The notes: generated by a model from the sequence alone, not told the origin. A stretch of 64,000 bases of DNA from Epichloe hybrida (GCA_019022495.1 JAFEKR010000002.1:682001-746000), one strand, 5' to 3'. Counted from the stretch's first letter, positions 36,101-48,961 are shown. Translations and numbers: made by a program.

Positions 36101-39100
36101 TAGAAGGGGACTTAAAATAGAAAATAAAGAAATAGGAAGAGGCTAAGTTATATCTAGATATATCTAGGAAGTATAGTAAATATATTACTAGGAGATTCTA
36201 TATAGATTTGCGAGGTTTTAGAATAACCTAGTAACGTTTAGATTAAATAGTTAAAGGGGTATAAGAATATTTAATATAAGAAGAAGTTAATGTTTTTAAG
36301 GAAATTCTTTATAACTAAGAAATAGCGCTAGCCTAGGACTTATTAGAATGTAAGAAAGTTAACTTACTAGTTACGCTACTATAAGTTATAAAGGTTATTA
36401 AACATAAAGTATAGTAAGTAAGCTTAATCCTAATACCTCTTAGGTTATAAGGGAGATTAGTTAATCTTCTAAAGAAGAAGCTAAAGTATGGATATTTAGA
36501 GGAGAGTTATAGCTCTTATAGAAATCCTTATTTTCTTATTATAAAGAAGGACAGAGGGATTTGCCTAATTCTATCTGCTATAAAGTATAATAAGGTAATA
36601 ATATAAGATGCGCTAATTTCTTAAGGCATAGAAGCATTTAGCAAGAGCTTTATAATATATAAGATCTTATTAATAGTTAACTTATTATGTAAATATAATT
36701 AGGTAGTATTAGTAAAGAAGAGTAAGGATATAATAATGATTTCTACTATAATTAGACTTTTATAGCTCTATTACCTACTATAAGGAGCCACTAACTTAGT
36801 AGCTTAGTTTATTAGGATTATTAGACAAATCCTATTTAATTTAATCCCTTATATCTACGTACCTTTCCTAGATAATATTATAGTAAAGGGACTAATAATA
36901 ATGTACAATAAAGAGGAGATTATGCTAGGAGTATGTAAATATGTGATAGAGCATTTAATTAATATTAATAAAGTTTTAGTTAATATTAAGCTCTCTAGTT
37001 ATATAGCCTTAGTGTCTAAGTTAAAGTTCTGCTAGAAATTAGTAGAAATTATAGGATTTATATATAGGATAAACAGGTAAAAGCTAACTAAAGCAAAGAT
37101 TATAAAGATTTTAAACTAGAAGGTTTATTAAGATTAATTAGAAGTGTAATCCTTTATTAGGTTAATAGGAGTTTACTATATCTAGGTAAAACACTATATA
37201 TAAAAGGCAAAACCACTAGTAATTTTACTAAGGAAGATAAAGGATTAGGAATAGGGACTAGAGTAATAAGAAGCTATAGATATCCTAAAGAAGGTAATAA
37301 TAATAGCCCTAATCCTTGTTTTACTTAATCTTAGACTAGGCTTTAGAGAAATTATACTAATAGTTAATATAAGCTTACTTAGATAGGGGGCTGTATTATT
37401 ATAAATTATTAATGGTAAATAGTATCTGGTTTAATATAAAAGCAGTACTTAGACTATTACTAAGGCTAAGTATAATGTAACTAAGCAAGAATATTAAGCG
37501 GTTATTTATATATTAAGAAGACTACGAATTCACCTCTATAGAGTCCTATTTACATTAGAAATAAACTTATAAGTTCTTATGCATTAGCTTAATAGCGTAG
37601 TTAATAATATGCCTAGAGCTCTTATTATATAATGGATTAGTTATATCCTGCTTTTTAATTTCTCTATATAATACATTCTAGGCAAAAAGAACCGCATTAT
37701 AGATGCCTTATCTAGGAAAGGCCCTAGGGCTTTAGATTAATTAAATTAAGAAGTTAAAGGGGATATTAAAGATTTTATTAACTTATATCTTAATAGTATT
37801 AAGATAGAGGAGGATAGTAAGAGGAATTACTCTAAAGAGATATAATAAGTTATTAAATTCTTAATAACCCTTTAAAGACTAATTAATCTTAGCGCAAAGG
37901 ACTATAGAAAACTATGTAATAAAGTGAAGAGGTTTTACCTAGAAAAGGGTTATCTTTAGAAAAGGCTAATAGGAATTATAAAGAGACTAGCGCTAGTTAT
38001 TAATATGCCTAAATAATAATAAGCGATTATTAAAGCTATCTATAAGGAACTTAGCTATAAAGGAGTTAAAGTGGGTTTTTAAGTAATAAAGCAGTAATAC
38101 TAGTGAAAAGGGCTCTAGAATATAGCTTAAGAGATATTAGCGTGCTATAAGATATATTAGAAATTCATGCCTTAGTAACTATAAGAACTTTTAGTGCTAG
38201 ATACGCTAGGGAACCTAATAAGTAAGATTCATATTAACACTTAGTATTTTCTAATTAATTATAGATATAAGTATCTCTTAGAAGCTAGGTGTAACCTAAC
38301 TAGATAGGTAAAGGCTACACTAGTTAGAAATGCGATAATACTAGTAATTAGGAAGTTCCTTTTCTCCTTAATTAGTAAATTTAGGCTTTTCTGCTTTATA
38401 GTCTATAATAGAGGCCTAGAAATATAAGGAAACCTTAAAGAAGCACTAGTAAATATTAGTATTACGGGGATTTAGATATCTAGGTATAACCTAAAAGCGA
38501 ACTTGCTTATTAAAGCTAGATATTAGTCCCTTATATTTGCTCTAGTAAAGCTAGGAGAATTAAATAGGCAATAGTTAAAGTATCTTAATAAAGCCTTCCT
38601 TATAGACTATACCGCTATCTAAGAATTGCATAGGAAGTCTGCCTTCTATTTAATCTATAGATAAAAGCTGATTTTACTACTAGAAGTAAAATTCCTAACC
38701 TAGAGACTAATTAATTAGGATATAATTACTTCTAGATAAGACTTATTTAAGGTATAGGTTTAAATACTTAAAAGGAAAGCTAAGGATATTAAGAAAGTAA
38801 GGAAAAAGGTATTAGAGTTTAGGCAGTGCCTTATAAACTAAACTAATAAGAACTAAGCTACTTCTCTTAGGAAAGATTAATTAAAACTAGGGGATCTTAT
38901 CCTAGTATATAATATCTAAAGGAATATTAATATGTCTACTATAAAGAAACTTATAATAAGGTAAAATAGACTATTTTAGATTTATAAACACGCGCTAGTC
39001 TCTAGAGCCTATTACCTACGAATATTAGATAGGATTTGCCTCTTAAAAACAATCTTAGGAGATTATATTAAGAAGTTTATCCTAGACTTAGAAGGCTAGT

Positions 39101-39400
39101 AGATATTCATAGTAAATAGATAGCTATATACTCCCTAAGGTACTTAGATAAAGGAAGTAAACCCTAATAAGTATAATAAAGAAGTCTTAGCTATTATGCC
39201 ATTAGTAGCTTAGTATAATATGTCTAATTAAATGGTTAATAATTAGCATATAAGCTAGTAGGAAAGATCTAACTAGGAAGCAATAATCCTTAAGGAAGAA
39301 GAAGTTAAACTCCTACCTTAGAGAACTCTATACTATAGGATTAAGGTATAGCTACCTTAACTAATAAATAAATAATATAAAGAGTATATAAAGTACCCTC
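33200..39400 (+). pseudogene. Gypsy-C gag-pol pseudogene
   Basis: Gag-like, charged peptides occur from about 33,250. The reverse transcriptase region at about 36,480-37,100 includes NPYFLIIKKDRGICLILSA and the active-site strand YIYVPFLDN (near 36,868), a degenerate YxDD. RNase H at about 37,300-37,720 ends DALSRK at 37,700-37,717, a Gypsy hallmark. Integrase-like sequence follows to about 39,150 (HINTQYFLINYRYKYLLEAR near 38,235). Stops are TAA and TAG in place of Gln or Trp codons. Domain limits are approximate. Confidence 0.7.
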
Positions 39401-39419
39401 CTATATACTAATAGTGTAT

Positions 39420-42400
39420 AGATTAAGAAATGTTTTCTTTGTTTTTCCTAAGTTTTATTTCTAAAATATATAAACATTAATTCAGATACTAAAGATTAAG
39501 TAATTAAGGCATAGCCTAGTAGCTAAATTATCTATTTTCCTTTATTTACTACCCTTTTCCCTAATAATTAACTATATTTTTCTTTCCTTTATCTTATATT
39601 TATAAGCTATTTAGAAAAGAGGGAGGCATATTAATTACTAGGTAAGGAGAGTTTTTAAAGTTAATAGAGTTTAGATTAAGTAAAAGAGCTCCTACTACCT
39701 CTATAGACTATTCCTTACCTAAGAAAGGAGCTAGAGCTCTTTCTTATAATAACTAAGGACAATACCTAGAAGTAAAACGCCACTTATAGCTTGCTATAAA
39801 AGACCTATTCTAAATATAATTGCTATAGGCGCCTTCGCAGACCCTAGGAATTAAAATATAGCTATAAAATAGAAAGCATATATATTTATTATAGAATATA
39901 ACGTGCTATATATATAAGTTTAAATAATTAGAATAGAAAATACTATTTAATCTTCTATACATAGACACTAGTAAGGCCTAATAACACTTAGGACACTAAG
40001 AAAGAGCATGTAAAAAATACCTATTAGAATAAGCTACTTTTATAGGAATAAGGACCTAGTAGTAATAACTATTTTTAATAGTAAAGGCTAAAGCACTATT
40101 AGCCTTAGTATAGCTTCTTATAAACTCCTTTAAGAGGTTTATCTTTCTTATAGTTATAATAAGGTAAGGAGAAGCTCCCTTAGGGATATTATTATTATTA
40201 TTAGTAGCATAAAGAGAAATCTTTATATATATTAGAACGCTACTATAGCTAATATTAATCCCACTACGCACCTAAAATATAAATAGAAACTTATACTATA
40301 GTAATAATAACTATTAGTAAATATTAATTATAGGATTAAATAGCTCCTAAACCTATATAATCTTTGCTAATAAAAGGAGGGTAAAATTTAGTATAATTAG
40401 ACTAATTAAGAGTCTTTATTAATAAAAGTTTATGCTCTAAAACGCTTACCCTTATAATAGTAGTAATATTAAGAAGTCTCTAATAAGCTAGATTAAGGGA
40501 TTCCACTATAATTAATTAGTTATAAGAAATAAGGGTTTAAGAGAGAGAAAGAGAAGAGAAAAAGAGGGCTAAGAATTAGGTCTATAAAGACACTGCCTAA
40601 ATAATAGATAGTAATAACTAGTAAGTAATAGCTACTAATAACTAATTTATAACACTATAAAGGTATAAATTATAGGAGCTTGCTAACCTTTAAGGGGCAC
40701 TTATAAATAGCTACTAATAACTGTCTATATAGCTAATAAGGACTATAAGAGTAAGGCTAAGACTATAGGAACTATTTAATCTTACTAATCTCTATATTAT
40801 TATATTACTTAGACCTTAAAAGCACTTGCCCTTTACTATCTATTTATATCTCTTTTCCCCTCTCTTATTACTTTAACCTAGCTTTGCTAAGTAAGTTACT
40901 ATTCTCTATTTCTCCTTCTAAAAATACACTATTAATAATTATACTATTTAATCTAGTTAAGAAATAGCTAATTATAAAGAAAATATAGTTAATAAAAGCA
41001 CTTACACTAATATAAATAGTAGCACTATTATATACTTTACTTATAGTAAATATCTTACGCTATTCTATGTCTATATTCTAATCTATAAAACTAAGGGTTC
41101 TTTCTTTAGAGATAAAGAGAGAAGCACTACAGAGCTTAACCTAGTTAACCTCTATAGTTAGTAGCCTCCGCTATTCTATCTAAGATAAAGCTAGCTATAA
41201 CCCTTAACTAGGTTTAAGGTTTATTAAGATAGTAATAACTTTAACTAGGTAATGCTAATTAGACTAGGGTGGGATTAGTTAAGCTAGCGAAACTATTTAA
41301 TAGATATCTATAAATTCCTAAGAAAAGCCTATAAGACGCTAAGTAAAGACTAGCTTAACTAGTTTAAACTAACTACTATAGGTAAGATTATTATACATAG
41401 CCTTAAAGTAATAGTAGCTATGCTACTATAAACATTTATAATTAAGCTAATAGAAGATTTTAACTTAAATACTCTATAGTAATTAATTAGTTTAAAAGCT
41501 AGGAGACTTTATTCTAATTACTAGCCTATTAATATTAAGTATAGTTTAAAGTATAACCCTATTAACCTTCACTTAGATATAAGCTATTAATGCCTTATTA
41601 TAGGATTTATATTCTTTATAAACCACTAGATATGCTTTCTATTTAATTAAAAGTAAGGGTAGCTTTACTACTTTAATAGCATAGAGAAGAGGCAAGTAAT
41701 AAGGTTTACTAATTTTACTATAGGATAGGGGCAAATTATATAGCTACTAAACTACCTATATAATTTTAAAGTAATTATAGTTCTAGTAATAGAATAAAAA
41801 GGGAACTAGAAGTGTAAATATACTTATCTAGGGTTTCTATTATAAGTAATTTATTACTAAGTTAAACACTAAGCACTTAATTTACTTTCTAAAGACTAGA
41901 ACACACTAAACTAATATAATATTAAATTTAAATAGTTACATATGTTTAGTAAGGATTTAAGCATTAGTTATTACTTTAAGCTTTATTTAAGAGACTAGAT
42001 AATTACTAATAATATCCTAGACCTAAGGTATAGTTATACTAGAGCTCTTATAAGAACTATAATAGTCCTATAAGATATAGCTATAAATAAATTAGGAGTT
42101 AAAGACTAGTTACCTAGGGAGTTATCTTACTAGAAGGACTTTAACCTCTAATACCTAATATATAATATAATAAAGCACTAGCTACCCTGTTTTATAACCT
42201 AAATAATTAGTAAAGGTTTACCTATTAGTATAGTAATTATAGCCTAGGAGAATAAAGTTAGTAATAAGAACTAACTAATTAAATAGTATACTAAAATAGC
42301 GCGAAGTAATAGACTTTATATCTAGAATTATTAGTAGCCTATTATACGCACCTTTACTAAGGATTCTAAAGTCTTTAACATTAGTATCTAAGAGATATTA

Positions 42401-43355
42401 TAAGAATAGGAAAGGTAAATATAATAGGATATAGATAATAAGTATTAATAGGAAACTAAGGAGTAAAGATTAAGTAAAAGAGTAAGTTCCTAGGTATTAT
42501 AAGAGTCCTTATTAGGACTATTATCTTTAACTAGATATAAAGAGATATTATAGTCTTTAGCTATAAAACTTAAGGCACTCTAGTAAGGTAAGTAAGGATA
42601 GGCATATAGTATTATAAATTAAACTTTTTAATAATAGCAAGTAGTAACTAATAAGTTATTCTAGATAGATATTAAGAATTAGCTAAGGTTATAGTAAATC
42701 TATAGAGTTATTAAGGAAAACTAGGTATATAACTATAGAACTCTAGTTAAGTAAGTAAAAGAGAACACTATATGCCACCCCCTTAGAGATATAGGATAAG
42801 CTATAATAATTAATTTTCTTCCTTTTCTTAAGTTAAAATAAGTAGCTTAAAGGAAAATAGTTACACTACTACTAATATTATTTATATATACTTTAGTAGT
42901 GCTACCTAGCTTAGTTTCCTATAGAATATAGCTAGAGATTATTAAGGCTTACTAGTAAGAGAAAAGGCATGCTATAGGATTAATTAATTAATATAAGGAT
43001 TAGGGAAAGAGAGTAAGCTAGTAAGATTTAAAGCGACCTACGCTACGCACTCCCTTACTAACGTTACCTACTACTTACCTATAAACGCTAAAGACACTAA
43101 AGCTCTCTAAGGAAATAAAAAATCTAGGTCTCTAGCTAAGGAGGTTTCTTTTCTATCTTCTCTTTTTTTTTTCTTTTCTATCCTTTTTTTTTTCTTATAA
43201 AAGCTTTAGACCTATATATACTAGATTAAATAATGCCTTCCCTTAAAACATAGCACCTTACTATTAGTCACGCTTAAGAACACTCTAGTTATTACCCTTT
43301 TATTACTATTTTCCCTTTCCTAGTGGCTAGGAAAGGAAAACAGTTAAGGAGGTAT
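39420..43355 (+). other. Unexplained 3.9-kb Gypsy-C segment between pol and 3' LTR
   Basis: This lies between the integrase end and the 3' LTR of Gypsy-C. I recognise no domain. Long frames appear if TAA and TAG are ignored (for example 40,062-40,780 and 42,002-43,040, in different frames). In RIP-mutated DNA TGA is rare in every frame, so this is not evidence of coding. A pyrimidine tract lies at 43,143-43,196 and a C-containing, less mutated stretch near 41,140-41,290. It may be an extra ORF, captured sequence or another decayed insertion. Confidence 0.45.
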
Positions 43356-43825
43356 TATATGCCGTAATACGCGCGCCCATCAACGCGCGTATTTATAATA
43401 ATAAGCATAAGGGATATAGGGGATTACAAGGATAAATAACATAATAAGGGATAATAATATTAGTTATTTAGGTAAAGGGACTATTTAATCTATAAAGAGA
43501 TTACCTATAGCTAGATTCTTTTAAGGTTCTTTATACACGCCTAACTTTAGATTTTTAACTTAAATGCCTAGCGCTACTATAGCCGCCATTGTGTTTACCT
43601 TAATAAGATAAATTAATAAGATTATTTCCCTAACTTAACCAAAAAGTCACTTTTAATCTAATAGACTATTTAATCTAAATTATCTCTATCCGTAAAGACT
43701 AATTTAGTTATTGTTATAATCGCTGCTATTAAGTTAATTAACCTTTCTGACGTAAGCAGACATTACCACTACCTACAACCGTGAGCTAGCATTGTGTCTT
43801 TTGGGGTGTTGTTTTCCGCTTGACA
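43356..43825 (+). repeat. Gypsy-C 3' LTR
   Basis: Pairs with 31,872-32,340. Here the inner left end is converted (tatatgccgtaatac, tataataataagcataag). The outer right end is preserved (gacgtaagcagacattacc, ggggtgttgttttccgcttg). Confidence 0.85.
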
Positions 43826-43827
43826 AA

Positions 43828-45613
43828 CTAGATACTATTATATATTTTTAATAAAGCTTATTAAGCCTTAGGAGTTTATTTTAGTTTCTCTCTTAAGACT
43901 TCTTCCTTTTAAATTAATAGCTTTCCTAATTATATTTTCTTAGGGATCTTATAAAAGAAAGCCCTTTTAATAGTAATTACTAAGTCTAATCTTCCTAGAA
44001 TAAATTTATATATAAATAAAGTTAAGTAAATAAGCATAAGTACTTTATTTTAGGTTTATAGTGGTTATTTCTTAAATTACTTAGCTAAGTTAATAAATCT
44101 ATTATAATATTTCTATGTAAGACGTATTTTCCTATCTTCTAGAGAATATCTAATATACTTAACTTTAGAGGTAAATAAAGTATATATATCTTCTATATAC
44201 CCTAGAATAGATTTACTTTTAGTACTATCCTAGAAAAATAAGTGTCTAAAGGTAAGGTCTTTAAACCTAGTGTAAGTTACTAGTAACCCTATTAATCCTT
44301 AAGCTATGTTATTATAGAAGTATATTCTATTTAGTCTAGAGAAAGCTATTTTATACCTATCTAGTAAGTAAACACTAATAGCCTAGAATCTATTTAAAGC
44401 GTTAGTCTATAATATAAACTTAGAATAACTATAGTAAACTAAATTTAAGTTTGCTTCTATATTATAATATAAATAACCTAATTTAATAGTCTTACTATTT
44501 ATGTCCTTAAAGTTATAAATTACTCTAAAAACCTTCTATCCTAGCTTTAAAGTAAATATTATTAGCACTACCTATTTTAAGTTTCCTTATTAAATAATTC
44601 CTACTCTCTCTATTACTAGGAAAATCTATTTTAAAAAGTCTTAATAGGCTACTAAATACCTATACTATTTACGTTTACTAGGCCTTACTCCTAGGATTAA
44701 AGGGATATAATATTCTAGAAGATTAGTAGTGTAAATATCCTTAAGTTTAGAAATAAAGCACTCTTTAAATATATAGTATAATCACATAATCATTATCCTC
44801 TAATTATTATTACCTATATAGTCTCCTAGCTTAATATATGAATTCTTAAACTATAAAATAATGGTTTTAGGGGAGGAGAATAATAATAGTTAATTTATAT
44901 AGAGATTTCAGAATTATAAGGGGTAGCCCTTAATTTCCTATTTTCCTATATAAATTAGCTCTTTAGCTTATCTCTCTATATCTTATGCACCTATTCTATC
45001 CCCTATATCTCTTATTATATTAGCCTTTAGATACGTTAAATTAGCTAAGTTCACTAGATATTATCCGCTAGCCTTAGTTTCTTCTTCTAAGTTACGTAAC
45101 TTCTTATTTATATAGGGATTTTTGTTTTCTAAGGGGGACCCCTTAATATTCTGATTTTATATATAAATTAGGGTATACGCGTGTCTAACCGCGTCTAGCT
45201 TATAATAATCTCCTAGCTTTATAACTAAGTCCTTAGAATACTATAAACTATCCTATGTTTTATAAATAGAAACTTTATTCTAGTTATTTATATAAGGTTT
45301 TTCACTTTCATAGGTAAACCCCTTAATTTTCTGATTTCCTATATAAATTAAGTCTCTCAGATATTTATTAGTATTTAGCTTATACTTATCTATCTAATCT
45401 ATTTAGGCTAATCTAGCTAGTATCTCTAGGAGGTCTAAAGGTTCCTTATCCTTTCCTATTAAGTTTAATAATTACCTATTACCCTTATAGTTTCTCTTAC
45501 TTTATTCTAGTTATTTAGTGTTTATAATATTTATAATATTATAAGAGAAGTTTTCATTTTATTCCCTTTTCTAGGCTACCTCCTAATGTTTAATTTAACT
45601 CTAGATAATTTTC
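43828..45613 (-). mobile_element. Gypsy-B fragment 3: reverse transcriptase and upstream region
   Basis: Minus-strand peptides between about 44,760 and 43,900 resemble Gypsy reverse transcriptase: LLEYYIPLILGVRPSKRKQY, then NALNRFQAISVYLLDRYKI, GLIGLLVTYTRFKDLTF and ILGYIEDIYT. Upstream (44,890-45,350) a motif of about 67 bp occurs three times; on the minus strand it reads like LIYIGNQKIKGFTYESEK. The fragment is cut at 45,613 by Gypsy-A, so the 5' end of Gypsy-B lies beyond the window. Confidence 0.6.
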
Positions 45614-46294
45614 TGTCACGGCTTGCACCGAAAGGTTAAGAACGAAGTGATAGCTAAGACTATCATAGTCGCTGCTAGATAGATGCTAGCTAGGGGCAGG
45701 TGCGTGAAGGTTTTAATCTCTAACCTAGCACTAATAATATACGTAGTCTTTAATAAGTACCTTGCTCTATAAGCATATAGCTATCTTATAGCTAGCTAGC
45801 CTCTTTATTATTTATATAGCCTAAAGGTTCTCTAAAGACTTACTTTAATAAATATCCTATCTTTAACCTCTACACTCCTAATATAATACCCCCCTTATAT
45901 ATAATTAACCTTAATTATAAAATAAGCTACTTGCTTAGGGCGTGGTTACTATATTAGAGATTTATAAGGAAAAATAAGATAGGGTACCTTATATCCGGAC
46001 ACGTAGGTGAATAAAAAGAAATATTAATAATAATACCACTAATTAAAAATAACCCCTTATTATAGTTAGTAATATTCTAATAGTAGCTTACACGTAGCTT
46101 TACTATAGCGAAATAAATATTATTGCCTATTACGTAGCTAGAAAAACAATATAGATAACCTATATTAATTTTCGTAATTAGTTAAATAAATAAGGTACTT
46201 AATGCTAGGGTTCTAAATAGTCTAACTAGAGGGCTTATGTTATAGTTACTATAAGCTTGTAGCTATTAGGCATATGTGCGTTTAGTAGTGCTAA
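45614..46294 (-). mobile_element. Gypsy-A left end: probable LTR, cut by hAT-2
   Basis: A sharp rise in CpG and CpA content starts at TGTCACGGCTTGCACCG (45,614) and lasts about 100 bp. That is the pattern seen at outer LTR ends elsewhere in this block. The sequence continues after hAT-2 at 52,132. With only one end in the window the LTR length cannot be fixed. Assignment to Gypsy-A rests on position and on the rejoining of the hAT-2 target site. Confidence 0.5.
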
Positions 46295-47495
46295 CAGACA
46301 ATTGTATGTAGTGTAATTAATGTAGTTTTTAGGGGGTACCTTGTAATTGTAGTTGTAATTGTTACTAGGGTGTAATTAATTAATTGTAATTGTTAACTAC
46401 ATGTAATTAATTGTAATTGTAGTTGTAATAATTACAATTAATTACAACTACAACTACATAATTACATGTAATTGTTACTAAAAATAGAAAACTTATATAT
46501 AATTAACATATATTTTTCTTTGGATTTTTCTTTATAAACTTAATATTACGCTTATTTTCTTTTATAATTTAGTTATTTAGTTATAATATTTTATAGTCTA
46601 AGCTAATTTAGACTATTAAGCTAATTATAGGTATATAGTAGCTAAATATAGAATCTTTTAGTCTTATCTTATAGCCTGTTTTTTTTATATATACTATAGG
46701 TTTATTTACTTTAATATCTTTTTTTTTAGATTTACTATTCTTTTTAATATACTTTTTTTACTTTTAATATAGTATATACCCTAAAGAAATTATTTTTTAT
46801 TATATATAAATAAGACTAAAATTCTAATAATTTATATAAATATATATTATTATCTTATTATTAAGAGAATATTTAAATTTATATAAAATAGGAATTCCTA
46901 GTTACTTAGCTATTTTATTAAAATTATAAATAATTATATTAACTTTTAAGGTTTTTCTAGAAAAAGAATTCGTAAAAATACTTAGAAAAGTTACTTTAAA
47001 ATAACTTAAATATTTAATATAATTTCTTTAATCTTAAAGATAATAGAAAATAAGCTTTAAAAGTTAGTCTAATAAATTATATTATATATAGCTTATTTAC
47101 TTAGTTATATAGTCTTTTAAAAAGTAAGTCTTATATAGTATATTATTTACTTATTAATAGTACTATTAATTAATATATTAGAATTTTTAAAAATAAAAAA
47201 GAGAAAAGAATTTTATTTTATTAATATTTTAAAAAATCTTAAAATACTAAATAATTAAAAAGTTAAGCTTTTTCTATAGTAATTTACTTATACTTACTAG
47301 TTTTTATATTTAAATTATTTATTAGTTATTTATTTTTAATTAAACTTTAACACGAGTAATATTATAAGTAATATAAGTAATATTAGTAATATAAATAATA
47401 TTAGTAATATAAGCTATTATAAGCTATTATAAGCTATTTTAAGCTATTTTAAGCTATTACTATAATAAGTAACGTAAAATAATATAGTAAATACT

Positions 47496-47775
47496 AGAAT
47501 TAAAGTGGGGCAGTGGCAAATCAGGCTATCAATATAAGAATTAAAGTGAGGCAGTAGTAAATTAGGCTATTAATATAAGAATTAAAGTAAGGCAGTGGCA
47601 AATTAGGTTATTAATATAAGAATTAAAGTAAGGCAGTGACAAATTAGGCTATTAATACAAGAATTAAAGTGGGGCAGTGGCAAATTAGGCTATTAATACA
47701 AGAATTAAAGTGGGGCAGTAGCAAATTAGGCTATTAATACAAGAATTAAAGTGAGGCAGTGGTAAATTAAGCTAT
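47496..47775. repeat. 41-bp tandem repeat, seven copies
   Basis: Units start at 47,496, 47,537, 47,578, 47,619, 47,660, 47,701 and 47,742 with an exact 41-bp period. The core is ttaaagtggggcagtggc followed by aaattaggctattaata. Copies differ mostly by G/A and C/T changes, as RIP would produce. The last copy is partial. Confidence 0.95.
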
Positions 47776-48158
47776 AGATAGTAAATTTAGAATATTCTAG
47801 CTATAGGTATTTTATTTAAGATTTGTAATTATTCTAGATTTACTTTTCTATATAATATAAGTAAATCCTCTCTTTTTATCTATTTTACCTTTTTCTTAAA
47901 CTATTAAAGAATAATTCCCTTTTTATTATAAGCTTATAACTACCCTTATTTATCTTTAAAATAACCCAATTAACCTTAGATTCTTCTTTTGCTCTTTCTA
48001 ATAATAACTTAGAACCTAGCCACTTAGGCTCTCACAAAAAACTCCCTAAAAATCAGGATAATTATGTGTTTAGTACAAGAGCCTATATCTATACTCATAA
48101 CCTATTTAATTTTGAATTATCTAAGATAATTCCTAATAAGGATAGGGTTATTATTTAT

Positions 48159-48961
48159 TAAAATGTAAGGAGCTAGTTGCTAGCTGGCAATAGCTATACA
48201 GGTGTAGCTCTACGGTCAGGGACCAGTAGAACCACCACGCTGAATATTTATTTAACGTAACGCAACGGAAGGTTTTGGCAGTTATTAACTAATTAAATTC
48301 AATCTAGATAACTTTTACAATATCTTATATACTAATAGAATTGATTTTAGTGACGTTATATAGGCAATGCAGCTGTTAAATTAAGAGGCCTAGCTATCTA
48401 GCTAGATTAAAAAGATCTTCTTCCTCTTATATACTCACTAACTGTATTAGTGAATTTAGACCGCTAAAGAGGTCTTATAGGCCACTTTTTATTTTCCGCA
48501 AAATTCATTTATATATAAAATCCAAAAAATCAACTTACTACCATATAAACTAGCAACCCGTATGCACTAAATTTTAGTCTAAAAAATATTCCTATATAAA
48601 ATAAAAGCCCTATCTTCTAGCTTTAATTTGCTATATATAAGACTTTTATATAACCTCTAGTTAAGGAGAAAATCGCTATTAAAGATAGCTATAGGGTAAC
48701 CTGCTTACATCACCCTAGCTTACCTAATTACTAGTGGCGCTACGGTTATAGCTACGCTTATAGCCATAACGCAATTAAATAATCCACAATTAATATTTAT
48801 CCACACAGTTAGTCGCAGCTATTAATAGCTATAATATAGCTATTAACGGCCACCTTCGCGACTATTAACAGCTATAGTGTAGCTATTAGGCTTGTAATGC
48901 AAGCTAGTAATAGAAAAGTCCTTTAACTAGAAAGGGCTAAAAATAGGTCTTATTTTTAATA
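48159..48961 (-). repeat. Solo LTR of the Copia-3 family inside hAT-2
   Basis: About 803 bp, homologous over its whole length to the Copia-3 LTRs at 57,024-57,815 and 63,196-64,000, in the same orientation. Shared strings include gagctagttgctagctggca and tcctttaactagaaagggct. Neither flank carries Copia internal sequence, so the element was lost by LTR recombination. The flanking 5-mers tttat and gttat match imperfectly. Confidence 0.85.

Larger units (their letters stand above)
31872..43827 (+). mobile_element. Gypsy-C, about 12-kb LTR retrotransposon
   Basis: LTRs of about 469 bp (31,872-32,340 and 43,356-43,825) share the core gccgtgatacgcgcgccca. Four-base ctag lies directly outside on both sides (31,868-31,871 and 43,828-43,831), and the host Gypsy-B frame rejoins across one ctag. 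LTR edges are uncertain by about two bases. A purine-rich tract (aaggagg) precedes the 3' LTR. Inner order is gag, protease region, reverse transcriptase, RNase H, integrase on the plus strand, that is Ty3/Gypsy. Total length is well above the usual 5-9 kb, because about 3.9 kb lies between the end of pol and the 3' LTR. Confidence 0.8.

Noticed and set aside
40056..43040. Very long reading frames in the Gypsy-C 3' segment when TAA and TAG are ignored
   Set aside because: RIP depletes TG dinucleotides, so TGA is rare in all frames; ignoring TAA and TAG makes any frame look open, and the frames in question are not even in the same phase.
39420..43355. Possible Starship captain (DUF3435 recombinase) or other cargo gene
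   Set aside because: No recombinase motif could be read, and the segment is enclosed by Gypsy-C LTRs.
47496..47775. CRISPR-like array of regular repeats
   Set aside because: The 41-bp units abut without unique spacers, in a fungal transposon.
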